5,834 nucleotides of DNA from Oscillospiraceae bacterium (GCA_029067025.1 JAIEFH010000299.1:1-5834); one strand, 5' to 3'; shown: positions 1 to 5,776, counted from the first letter of the stretch. Numbers and translations: made by a program. The notes: generated from the sequence alone by a model not told the origin.

Positions 1-1
1 G

Positions 2-265
2 TCGTATACCGTTGCGCCCATCATCCGCAACAATGTCATTTTCCAGCCCTTCAACCTGATGGATCCCATCAAATTCCGCCGGAAGTTCGACGTGATCTTC
101 TGCCGGAACGTGATGATCTACTTCGATCAGCCCACCAAGGACGCCCTGGTTCGCCGGTTCTATGATTACACCGTTCCCGGCGGCTATCTGCTCATCAGCA
201 AGTCGGAAAACCTCAGCGCCAACAGCCCCTACCGCCGGCTGGCTCCGTCCACGTTCCAAAAGTGA
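2..265 (+). CDS. cheR: CheR chemoreceptor glutamate methyltransferase, 3' end only
   Basis: This is the last 87 codons of a gene that begins before the window; the reading frame is open from base 2 to the TGA at 263-265. The visible part is the C-terminal piece of the S-adenosylmethionine-dependent methyltransferase domain. It contains the CheR signature FDVIFCRNVMIYFD (about residues 30-43 of the fragment), preceded by VIFQPFNLMDP. The final strand GGYLLISKSENLS corresponds to the G-x-S-E-(N/T) segment of known CheR proteins. CheR transfers methyl groups to glutamates on the cytoplasmic helices of chemoreceptors and so opposes CheB, encoded next. The protein ends about 20 residues after this motif, as expected for the family. 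The N-terminal helical domain and the rest of the SAM pocket lie outside the window. The family call is firm; only the missing part is unseen. Confidence 0.93.
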   Translation, partial: SYTVAPIIRNNVIFQPFNLMDPIKFRRKFDVIFCRNVMIYFDQPTKDALVRRFYDYTVPGGYLLISKSENLSANSPYRRLAPSTFQK

Positions 266-274
266 TCCATTCAG

Positions 275-312
275 CCGGGCCGACCTGCGCTTGCCGGTCG
301 GCCCGGTATTTT
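275..312 (+). terminator. Rho-independent terminator or attenuator between cheR and cheB
   Basis: A perfect 11-bp GC-rich stem pairs CCGGGCCGACC (275-285) with GGTCGGCCCGG (296-306) around a 10-base loop. It is followed by TATTTT (307-312). It starts 9 bases after the cheR stop. The stem is strong but the U-run is interrupted and short. Because cheB follows within 24 bases on the same strand, with no clear promoter between, partial read-through (attenuation) seems as likely as full termination. Confidence 0.75.
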
Positions 313-335
313 AAAAAGAGGAGGCCATCCCGTTT

Positions 336-1400
336 ATGGCAATCCCTATGACTGCAAATGCAAACAAGAAAATCCGCGTCATGGTGGTGGACGACTCCAT
401 GGTGGCCCGCAGCCTGATTATCAAAGGTCTGTCCGCCCATCCCAGGATTGAGATCGTGGGCTTCGCCATCAACACATTGGACGCAAAAGCAAAGATCCCC
501 CAGTACAAGCCCGACGTCATCACCATGGACGTGGAGATGCCCGGTCAGAGCGGCCCTGACTTTTTGAGGCAGTATCTGCCCACCAACCCCATCCCCGTCA
601 TCCTGGTGTCCTCGCTGAACCTGAAGGTGTTCGACGCGCTGGCCGTGGGCGCGGTGGACTTTGTCCGCAAGCCAGACGACCAGCAGAACGCCGACGCGTT
701 TGTCGCCGCCCTCACCCAGAAGGTCATTATTGCCTCCAACTCCCGTCCGCGCCCCGCCGGGGCGGCCGCCCCGGCAAGTGCGGCGGTGGGCGCCATCCCC
801 AACCTGGGCCCCAGCGCCAATCTGGATCGGGTCATCATCGGTCTGGGCGCCTCCACCGGCGGCACCGAGGCCACTTTGGCGGTGATGAAGCGCCTGCCCG
901 CCGATATTCCCCCCATGGTCATCGTCCAGCATATGCCCCCCGGCTTCACCAAAATGTACGCCGAGCGCCTCAACCGCCTGTGCGCCATGGAGGTAAAGGA
1001 GGCCCAGAGCGGCGATGAGCTGCGCCGGGGCCTGGCCCTGGTGGCACCCGCCGACCTCCAGTGCCGGGTGGTGCGTATCGGCACCCGGTATACCGTCAAC
1101 TGCGCCCCCGGCGAGAAGGTCAGCGGCCACCGCCCCTCGGTGGACGCCATGTTCCAATCTATGGCCGACGTGGTCACCTGCAAAATGGTGGGCATCATCA
1201 TGACCGGCATGGGCCAGGATGGGGCCGTTGGCCTGCTGGCCATGCGGAAGAAGGGCGCTTACACCATCGGCCAGGACAAGGAATCCTCCGTGGTGTACGG
1301 TATGCCCGGCGTGGCCCAGAACATCGGCGCGGTGATGATCCAGGCCTCCTGCGACAATGTGTCCAACGTCCTCCTGCGGCACCTGAAAAGCCTGGGCTGA
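336..1400 (+). CDS. cheB: CheB protein-glutamate methylesterase/deamidase (response regulator)
   Basis: This 354-residue protein is close to the usual CheB length. Residues 11-125 form a receiver domain with the acidic pair D19-D20, the probable phospho-acceptor D65 in ITMDVEMPG, S92-S93 and the conserved lysine K112 in VRKPD. An Ala/Pro-rich linker spans about 137-163. The C-terminal esterase domain (164-350) shows the catalytic triad S173 (GASTGG), H199 (VQHMP) and D295 (MTGMGQDGA). Each sits 9 residues beyond its E. coli counterpart (S164, H190, D286). CheB demethylates, and may deamidate, chemoreceptor glutamates when phosphorylated by CheA, which gives sensory adaptation together with CheR. 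The start at 336 is chosen because AGAGGAGG (317-324) lies 11 bases upstream; the in-frame ATG at 348 is too far from it. All active-site residues are present, so the protein should be functional. Confidence 0.97.
   Translation: MAIPMTANANKKIRVMVVDDSMVARSLIIKGLSAHPRIEIVGFAINTLDAKAKIPQYKPDVITMDVEMPGQSGPDFLRQYLPTNPIPVILVSSLNLKVFDALAVGAVDFVRKPDDQQNADAFVAALTQKVIIASNSRPRPAGAAAPASAAVGAIPNLGPSANLDRVIIGLGASTGGTEATLAVMKRLPADIPPMVIVQHMPPGFTKMYAERLNRLCAMEVKEAQSGDELRRGLALVAPADLQCRVVRIGTRYTVNCAPGEKVSGHRPSVDAMFQSMADVVTCKMVGIIMTGMGQDGAVGLLAMRKKGAYTIGQDKESSVVYGMPGVAQNIGAVMIQASCDNVSNVLLRHLKSLG
756..775. repeat. Perfect 20-bp GC palindrome in the cheB linker
   Basis: GCCGGGGCGG (756-765) is followed directly by its reverse complement CCGCCCCGGC (766-775), with no spacer. 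It encodes AGAAAPA in the linker between the receiver and esterase domains. It could fold as a tight mRNA hairpin, but Ala/Gly/Pro codons in a GC-rich genome readily produce such palindromes. Confidence 0.6.
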
Positions 1401-1447
1401 TCCGGAATATCCCGAAAACTAAGCAAAAACGTCGTAAAAGAGCGCTC

Positions 1448-1487
1448 GTCCCGCCTGACAGCCTTTGGAAAAGGCTCCAGGCGGGAC
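1448..1487 (+). terminator. Probable terminator hairpin downstream of cheB
   Basis: GTCCCGCCTG (1448-1457) pairs with CAGGCGGGAC (1478-1487), and an upper stem AGCCTTT (1460-1466) pairs with AAAGGCT (1470-1476) around a 3-base loop. This makes a 10+7 bp hairpin with one small internal asymmetry. It begins 47 bases after the cheB stop. The following sequence TGTTTATCC is only weakly T-rich. A better T-run (GTTTTTCTT) comes about 23 bases later, too far for a classical terminator. It most likely separates the che unit from the flg unit, but it may be leaky. Confidence 0.6.
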
Positions 1488-1517
1488 TGTTTATCCAAAG
1501 AAATTTCCCTGTTTTTC

Positions 1518-1544
1518 TTATCTTCCCGCCAACTTTGCCGATAT
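1518..1544 (+). promoter_or_regulatory. Candidate sigma-28 (SigD/FliA) promoter for the flgM operon
   Basis: GCCGATAT at 1537-1544 is identical to the SigD -10 consensus and lies 53 bases before the chosen flgM start, in non-coding DNA. At the standard 15-base spacing the -35 position (1518-1521) reads TTAT rather than TAAA, a poor match. Transcription would start near 1551. FlgM operons are commonly under sigma-28 control, which gives feedback through FlgM itself. A weaker vegetative alternative overlaps: TTGCCG (1535-1540) and TAAAAT (1560-1565), 19 bases apart. Confidence 0.5.
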
Positions 1545-1579
1545 ATCTTTATGTAGGAGTAAAATTTTTTTGGATTCTT

Positions 1580-1585
1580 AAAGGA
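1580..1585 (+). promoter_or_regulatory. flgM ribosome binding site that decides the start
   Basis: AAAGGA at 1580-1585 is the only purine-rich match close to the gene. It lies 5 bases from a GTG at 1591 and 11 bases from an ATG at 1597. As this corresponds to the left part of AAAGGAGG, the ATG is better placed and is also the stronger codon. The GTG start would add only Met-Thr to the protein. Confidence 0.6.
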
Positions 1586-1596
1586 TGTGAGTGACT

Positions 1597-1905
1597 ATGC
1601 TGACCTCGTCCGGTTACGGTGCGATTTCTTCCATCGGTCCCGCAAAGGTCTATCGGACCAAAGCGGGGCGCAATGACCGAGCCCAGGTAATCTCGGGCAG
1701 CAGCAACTACGACAGCGTAACCCTCTCCGCGTCCAGCCAGGACAGCCGTTTCCTGGATATGGTCAGTCAGCTCTCCCGGGAGGTGCGCACCGCCACCACC
1801 ACCGGCGATATCGCCGCCCTGCGCCAGCAGGTGGCCAACAAGCAGTATACGCCGGACCCCATGGCTATCGCGGGGCGGATCCTGTTTTTAGGGGAGGGCC
1901 AATAA
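1597..1905 (+). CDS. flgM: FlgM, anti-sigma-28 factor
   Basis: This 102-residue protein is slightly longer than the roughly 90-100 residues common in the family. FlgM binds sigma-28 (SigD/FliA) in the cytoplasm and blocks transcription of late flagellar genes until the hook-basal body is finished. The N-terminal 35 residues are Gly/Ser-rich and probably disordered. The C-terminal half carries the family pattern: YDSVTLSASSQDSRFLDMV, then SREVRTATTTGDIAALRQQVANKQY and PDPMAIAGRIL. In other FlgM proteins this region holds the D-x-V-x-(I/L)-S motif, an R-x(n)-I-x-x-L-(R/K) helix, the G/N-x-Y turn and the IAxxIL helix that contact sigma. ATG at 1597 is preferred on ribosome-site spacing, though GTG at 1591 (104 residues) remains possible. 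The stop abuts the flgN start (TAAATG), so the two are translationally linked. The family call rests on motif and context, as FlgM is poorly conserved. Confidence 0.88.
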   Translation: MLTSSGYGAISSIGPAKVYRTKAGRNDRAQVISGSSNYDSVTLSASSQDSRFLDMVSQLSREVRTATTTGDIAALRQQVANKQYTPDPMAIAGRILFLGEGQ

Positions 1906-2385
1906 ATGGGCGCTTCTGACCACCAGGCCTATTTGGATCTGCTACGGGAACTGAGCGGCTGCCTGGATCGGCTGGGCGAGCTGTCCGAGCAAAAGGCCCA
2001 AACGGTCCGCCAGGACGACCTGCTGGCCATGGATGAGGTGATGAAGCAGGAGCAGGTTTTGTCCCTCTCCCTGCGGGGGCTGGAGCAGCGGCGTGTGAAA
2101 CTGCTGGCCCAGCTTGGGCTGAGCGACGTCCCCCTCGCCGATCTGCCGGGAAAATATCCGGCGGAGCTGCAGGTCGAGGCCAAGCAAACCGTGGAGACCC
2201 TTCGCCACAGCTACAAGATCTTTCGCGCCCGCGCCGACATGGCCCGGAACGCTCTGGAGCTGAATCTGCACCAAATCGAAAAGATCATCGCCGCCTCGGG
2301 CGTAGACCCCAAAACGGCCGCGGCCGGTTATGAGCCTCCGGGAGCGGAGATTCCCAAGAACATGAAAACAGACTTCCGCGCCTGA
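1906..2385 (+). CDS. flgN: FlgN, export chaperone for FlgK and FlgL
   Basis: This 159-residue, largely helical protein matches the size of the FlgN family. FlgN is a cytoplasmic chaperone that binds the C-terminal ends of the junction proteins FlgK and FlgL and delivers them to the flagellar type III export gate. The sequence shows long amphipathic helices at about 6-70 (LLRELSGCLDRLGELSEQKAQ...). LRGLEQRRVKLLAQLGL at 57-73 resembles the conserved leucine/arginine-rich segment of the family. A second helix runs at 85-130 and ends NALELNLHQIEKIIAA, where FlgN proteins show an N-rich substrate-binding helix. The tail (131-159) is Pro/Ala-rich and probably flexible. The ribosome site GGGGAGGG (1891-1898) lies inside the flgM 3' end. 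Identity relies on helix pattern plus position between flgM and flgK, because FlgN sequences diverge quickly. Confidence 0.88.
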   Translation: MGASDHQAYLDLLRELSGCLDRLGELSEQKAQTVRQDDLLAMDEVMKQEQVLSLSLRGLEQRRVKLLAQLGLSDVPLADLPGKYPAELQVEAKQTVETLRHSYKIFRARADMARNALELNLHQIEKIIAASGVDPKTAAAGYEPPGAEIPKNMKTDFRA

Positions 2386-2396
2386 CCGCGGGTATT

Positions 2397-2410
2397 GATA
2401 AGGAGTTATC
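2397..2410 (+). promoter_or_regulatory. flgK ribosome binding site inside a small hairpin; candidate CsrA site
   Basis: GATAA (2397-2401) pairs exactly with TTATC (2406-2410), leaving GGAG as a four-base loop. The loop is the core of the flgK Shine-Dalgarno AAGGAG (2400-2405), 8 bases before the ATG at 2414. A GGA in a hairpin loop overlapping a ribosome site is the classic shape of a CsrA target. The stem is only 5 AT-rich pairs, so the hairpin is weak alone. The ribosome site is certain; the regulatory reading is inference. Confidence 0.45.
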
Positions 2411-2413
2411 GCT

Positions 2414-4489
2414 ATGAGTACGATCGGAACGTTTGACGGCTTTACCGCTGCCCGCCTGGGTATCTATGCCGCCCAGCAGGGTTTGCAGGTCACCGGCAAC
2501 AATATTTCCAACATCAACACCTCAGGCTATACCCGCCAGCGGCTGGACCAGGTGAGCCTCAAGACCGGCGGCGCCGATATGTACCGCTCCATGATGGATA
2601 ACCACATCGGCAACGGCGCGCTGGTCACCAGCATCAACCAGATCCGGGATCCTTACCTGGACATCCGTTACCGCAACACCGCCTCCGATGTGGGCTACAG
2701 CGACACCATGCTGAGCGGCCTCAAGGGGATCGCCAGCATTCTGGACGAGGTGGCCAAGGGCGACAACAAGGACGGCCTGCTGTACGCCCAGATCAAAGAC
2801 CTGGCCGACTGCCTGAGCCGTCTGGGCAGCGACCCCTGCAAGGATAACGACATCCTGGCGCGCAAATCCGCCGAGGCGCTGTGCAGTCTGTTCAACACCT
2901 ACGCCGGCAAGCTGGAGACACTGTACCAGAACACCAAAACAGGCTTTAACCAGGACATCACCTCTGTGAACAAAATCCTGACCAGTATCCGCGATCTGAA
3001 TGAATCCATCCGGAATGCAGAGATCTGCGGCGACAACGCCCTGGAGCTTCGGGATGAGCGCAACCGCCAGATCGACGCCCTGTCCGAGTATATGCAGATC
3101 AAGGTCGAGTACACCATGGAGGACGTAGGCGCGGGCAAGCAGGTGGAAAAGCTGACCATCTCCCTGGGCAACGCCAATCCGGACTCCAAGGTGCACACCG
3201 ATGAGACGGTGCTGATAGACGGCGTTTACGGCGCACAGCTGTCCATGCCCGAGAAGAAGCCCATGCCCAATCCCAATGCCACCGACGACGGCTTCCTCTA
3301 TTTGAAGAGGGTCAGGGACGCCAACGGCAATGACATTCTGGATATCGACGGCAACCCTGTGTACGAGGGCACGAACAAGCTCAGCGAAGCCGAACAGATC
3401 GACAACGACAACTACACCCTGGTGGTCTCCAGGCTGTATGACGCCAAGCACCACCAGCCCAAGGATCCCACTATTAACGAGGGCCATCCGGTGGCTCTGG
3501 ATGACAACGACCTGTACGGCTCTCTCCAGGCCACCCGGGAGCTGCTCACCGAAAAGGGCGAGTTTGCCACCGCCGCCGACGTGGCTCTGGACGAGAACGC
3601 CGCCACGAAGCGGGGCATCCTCTACTATCGGAAGTCCCTGGATCTGCTGGCTCAGAAGTTTGCCGAGCAGTATAACAAGCTCAACCAGGGCTACATCTTC
3701 AACCAGAACGGCGACTACGTTGACGCCGACGGCAATGTGCTCACGCTGGCAGGCACCGACGGCGTGGAGGCCCCTGTTAACGTGAAGAGCGGCCTGACCG
3801 AACTCCAGAAGCAAAACCTCATCGCCAATGGCTTCATTCAGAAGGATATTCACGGCAACCCCGTTTTGGATAAGGACGGAAACCAAATTGCCGACATCAA
3901 CAGCTGGTTGGAGGGACATGGCGGCGTGCTTGCGGAGGGCAGCGGCACGCTGTTCAGCAACCGCAACGACGGCGACAAGACCGGCGACCCCGCCGATCCC
4001 ACCAACCCGATGATCAACGCCTCCAACATCTCCGTCTCCCACAGCTGGAGCACCGGCGACGTGAAGATCGTCCCCACCTGCGAGGTTCTTTTCTCCGAGG
4101 ATGGAACCCCCACCCCCAACACCACCCAGGTGGAAAACGTCAACCACATGATCTCCATGATCGAGAAATCCCTGGTGTACGACCCCAAGGAGCTGGATCC
4201 CGACGCCGTGGGCAGCAAGCTGTTTGAGGGCTGCTTCAACGATATGTTCAGCAATATGTCCACCGTACAGGGCAATGACCAGCGGACCACCAATATCCAG
4301 CTCAACAACAGCTATACCACCCTGACCGATGTGGACACCAACCGGATGGGTGTGTCCGGCGTGGATCTGAACGATGAGGCCATGAATATGATCACGTTCC
4401 AGAAAGCGTATTCCGCCGCCTGCCGGCTGATGACTGTGATCGACTCGGTCTTGGATCGCCTGATCAACAACACCGGCATAACCGTATGA
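2414..4489 (+). CDS. flgK: FlgK, hook-filament junction protein 1 (HAP1)
   Basis: FlgK forms the first ring of the junction between the flagellar hook and filament and is exported through the flagellum with FlgN as chaperone. The N-terminal D0 segment (residues 1-60) is diagnostic: TAARLGIYAAQQGLQVTGNN followed by ISNINTSGYTRQR. Helical D1 parts follow, including YLDIRYRNTASDVGYSD (81-97), LNESIRNAEICGDNALELRD (195-214) and LYGSLQATRELL with LDLLAQKFAEQYNKLNQGY (367-427). The C-terminal D0 region has GVSGVDLNDEAMNMITFQKA at 646-665, then YSAACRLMTVIDSVLDRLI. At 691 residues it is long for FlgK (about 500-600 is common). The extra length lies at about 280-360 and 428-535, where paired D-x-D-G-N octapeptides occur. 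It contains seven cysteines (C133, C142, C157, C205, C556, C607, C670), unusual for an axial protein. The start is fixed by AAGGAG 8 bases upstream. FlgL follows after 21 bases. Confidence 0.96.
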   Translation: MSTIGTFDGFTAARLGIYAAQQGLQVTGNNISNINTSGYTRQRLDQVSLKTGGADMYRSMMDNHIGNGALVTSINQIRDPYLDIRYRNTASDVGYSDTMLSGLKGIASILDEVAKGDNKDGLLYAQIKDLADCLSRLGSDPCKDNDILARKSAEALCSLFNTYAGKLETLYQNTKTGFNQDITSVNKILTSIRDLNESIRNAEICGDNALELRDERNRQIDALSEYMQIKVEYTMEDVGAGKQVEKLTISLGNANPDSKVHTDETVLIDGVYGAQLSMPEKKPMPNPNATDDGFLYLKRVRDANGNDILDIDGNPVYEGTNKLSEAEQIDNDNYTLVVSRLYDAKHHQPKDPTINEGHPVALDDNDLYGSLQATRELLTEKGEFATAADVALDENAATKRGILYYRKSLDLLAQKFAEQYNKLNQGYIFNQNGDYVDADGNVLTLAGTDGVEAPVNVKSGLTELQKQNLIANGFIQKDIHGNPVLDKDGNQIADINSWLEGHGGVLAEGSGTLFSNRNDGDKTGDPADPTNPMINASNISVSHSWSTGDVKIVPTCEVLFSEDGTPTPNTTQVENVNHMISMIEKSLVYDPKELDPDAVGSKLFEGCFNDMFSNMSTVQGNDQRTTNIQLNNSYTTLTDVDTNRMGVSGVDLNDEAMNMITFQKAYSAACRLMTVIDSVLDRLINNTGITV
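3317..3892 (+). repeat. Three pairs of D-x-(D/N/H)-G-(N/D) octapeptides in the FlgK variable region
   Basis: The pairs are DANGNDIL-DIDGNPVY (residues 302-317, bases 3317-3364), NQNGDYV-DADGNVLTL (430-445, bases 3701-3748) and DIHGNPVL-DKDGNQIA (478-493, bases 3845-3892). The units repeat every 7-8 residues, consistent with beta-hairpin turns. DNA copies are alike: the 16 bases at 3317 (GACGCCAACGGCAATG) differ by one base from those at 3722. The copies starting at 3341 and 3845 match at about 17 of 20 positions. Spacing does not fit a canonical EF-hand loop. The role is unknown. Confidence 0.6.
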
Positions 4490-4493
4490 CAAT

Positions 4494-4500
4494 GAGGAGG
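4494..4500 (+). promoter_or_regulatory. flgL ribosome binding site
   Basis: GAGGAGG lies 10 bases before the ATG at 4511, within the 21-base gap after flgK. Flanking ATGA (4492-4495) and TCAT (4504-4507) could form a weak four-pair stem around it, a looser echo of the arrangement at flgK. Confidence 0.7.
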
Positions 4501-4510
4501 TATTCATAGA

Positions 4511-5776
4511 ATGATTCGCGCGACAACCGGCGGCGTGATGCTCAACTACCGCCGCAACCTGATGAATTCCTTTATTGGTATGAGCAACGCCCACAACACC
4601 ATACTCACCCAGCGCAACTTCAATTCCTATGCCGAGGATCCCGCCTCCGCCGCCAAGGCGTTCAAGCTCCGCAAGTCCCGTATGAGCGTGGAGACCCAGT
4701 ATACCATCTGCAGTGACACCTTCCACAAGTATGAGACCGCTTTCGCCAGCCTGCAGTCCATGGACGAGGTGCTGGATACCAAGAACAGCGAACACATGAA
4801 GACCCTGTCCGGCACCACCTTGACTGCGCTCAACGACCCCACCGGCGACGCCCGGGAGCAGCTCACCAAGGTGCTGGACCAGATGTCCGAGATGCTTGTG
4901 CAGAATATGAACCAGAAATACGGCGAGAACTTCATTTTCGCCGGGGCGGACGGGCACAACGTCCCCTTTGAAATCAAGAACAACCAGCTATACTACCGGG
5001 GCGTGTCCGTGGACGCGGCGGAGCCCAAGGTAGTCACCAATTTTGGCACTACGGACAAAGTCACGACTGACAACGGCGATTATATACCGGCCAGCGCCGC
5101 GACGATCAATCAAGCCGCGTTCGACGCGCTTGATCCCGCGGATCAGGGCAATTACGTTCATTACAGGGTCGTAACCGAAAGCGGGCCGGAAGACAGATAT
5201 GTCCTCGAAGCTGACACCATAAGCCAAAACGACTACACCGCCGCCAAAACGGAGGCCGACAAGCTGAAATACCTGGCAAACGAAAAGTATTTCGTGGACA
5301 TCGGCCTGGGCTTCCAGGAGAACGAAAACGGCCAGCTTATCGAGTCCAGCGGCTTTAACGCCTCCCTGGTGGGCATCAACTTTTTTGGCTATGGCCAGGA
5401 CGAGGACGGCGACCCCAAGAACATCTACTCCATTGTCCAGAAGCTGAAGGACATCAGCGCCCGGGTTCATGACGGTGAGAATTGGACTAAGGCAGACTAC
5501 GAGGAGTTCCACCACCTGACCAAAAAGCTGGAAATCGCCTCCTCCAATTTTAAGACCGAGTTCACCGACATGGCCGCCGGCACCGACAAGCTGGAAAACA
5601 ATCTGGAGCTGCTGGAGACCAACTACGACAACCTGGTGGAGCAGTACGGCGATATGGAGGACGCGGATATGGTGGAGTCCATTACCTCGTTCATCTGGGC
5701 GCAGTATTGTTACAACGCCGCGCTGAAGGTGGGCAACAGCGTCCTCTCCCAAAGTTTGATGGATTATCTGAGCTGA
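4511..5776 (+). CDS. flgL: FlgL, hook-filament junction protein 2 (HAP3)
   Basis: FlgL forms the second junction ring, between FlgK and the flagellin filament, and is homologous to flagellin at both ends. The N-terminus (residues 1-60) has the pattern MIRATTGGVMLNYRRNLMNS. NSYAEDPASAAKAFKLRKS at 38-56 takes the place of the usual S-D-D-P-x-x-A-x-x-(L/M)-R motif. D1 helices follow (74-137), then NQKYGENFIFAGADGHNVPF, the typical FlgL G-x-(Y/F)-x-F-(A/G)-G turn. VDIGLGFQENENG and SLVGINFFGYGQDEDGDPKN (262-304) are also FlgL-like. The C-terminal helix ESITSFIWAQYCYNAALKVGNSVLSQSLMDYLS matches the flagellin-family end ('YxAALxxxxxxxxxSLLDYL'). The length of 421 residues is above that of enteric FlgL (about 317), with the excess in the middle. 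Residues 174-247 use codons unlike the rest. Two cysteines (C67, C400) are present. Confidence 0.95.
   Translation: MIRATTGGVMLNYRRNLMNSFIGMSNAHNTILTQRNFNSYAEDPASAAKAFKLRKSRMSVETQYTICSDTFHKYETAFASLQSMDEVLDTKNSEHMKTLSGTTLTALNDPTGDAREQLTKVLDQMSEMLVQNMNQKYGENFIFAGADGHNVPFEIKNNQLYYRGVSVDAAEPKVVTNFGTTDKVTTDNGDYIPASAATINQAAFDALDPADQGNYVHYRVVTESGPEDRYVLEADTISQNDYTAAKTEADKLKYLANEKYFVDIGLGFQENENGQLIESSGFNASLVGINFFGYGQDEDGDPKNIYSIVQKLKDISARVHDGENWTKADYEEFHHLTKKLEIASSNFKTEFTDMAAGTDKLENNLELLETNYDNLVEQYGDMEDADMVESITSFIWAQYCYNAALKVGNSVLSQSLMDYLS
5030..5251 (+). other. Segment of flgL with foreign-looking codon use
   Basis: These 74 codons (residues 174-247) contrast with the 173 before them. Valine is GTC/GTA/GTT with no GTG, against seven GTG of eight upstream. 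Glutamate is three GAA and no GAG, against mostly GAG. Lysine is AAA only. Both arginines are AGG/AGA, against CGN only upstream. Four of ten alanines are GCG, four of ten threonines ACG, and ATA occurs twice. The frame is intact and the segment lies in the surface-exposed variable domain, so an in-frame exchange or insertion is likely. Confidence 0.55.
5109..5134. repeat. Imperfect inverted repeat inside the odd flgL segment
   Basis: ATCAAG-C-CGCG (5109-5119) can pair with CGCG-CTTGAT (5125-5134) around the loop TTCGA, giving ten base pairs with one bulged C. It encodes NQAAFDALD in part. It may be chance, or a trace of whatever placed this segment in flgL. Confidence 0.4.

Noticed and set aside
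900..907. GCCGATAT, matching the sigma-28 -10 element, in cheB
   Set aside because: It lies inside the coding sequence (codons for Ala-Asp-Ile) with no promoter context or downstream gene start.
213..1382. A 389-codon open frame on the minus strand opposite cheB
   Set aside because: It is a shadow of the cheB codon pattern: His/Gly/Ala-rich with no domain features, while the plus-strand frame has every CheB catalytic residue.
1555..1579. AGGAG at 1555-1559 with a short TTG-start frame in the flgM leader
   Set aside because: The frame would be three codons (TTG GAT TCT then stop) with poor spacing; there is no support for a leader peptide.
1061..1594. A 177-codon plus-strand frame overlapping the end of cheB and the intergenic region
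   Set aside because: It is out of frame with cheB, low in complexity (Arg, Gly, Pro, His), has no good ribosome site and reads through the hairpin and promoter region.
2573..2580. GCCGATAT in flgK
   Set aside because: It is explained by Ala-Asp-Met codons and has no nearby -35 or gene start.
3845..3892. Possible EF-hand or dockerin calcium loop in FlgK
   Set aside because: When aligned to D-x-D-x-D-G-x-(I/V)-x-x-x-(D/E), the first ligand and the hydrophobic position fall out of register, so only a D-x-D-G-N turn can be claimed.
2522..4957. An 811-codon open frame on the minus strand across flgK and flgL
   Set aside because: It lies opposite two well-supported genes. Its translation is dominated by His, Gly, Val, Leu and Ala without any recognisable motif, as expected from the complement of GC-rich codons. 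It runs straight through the flgK/flgL boundary.
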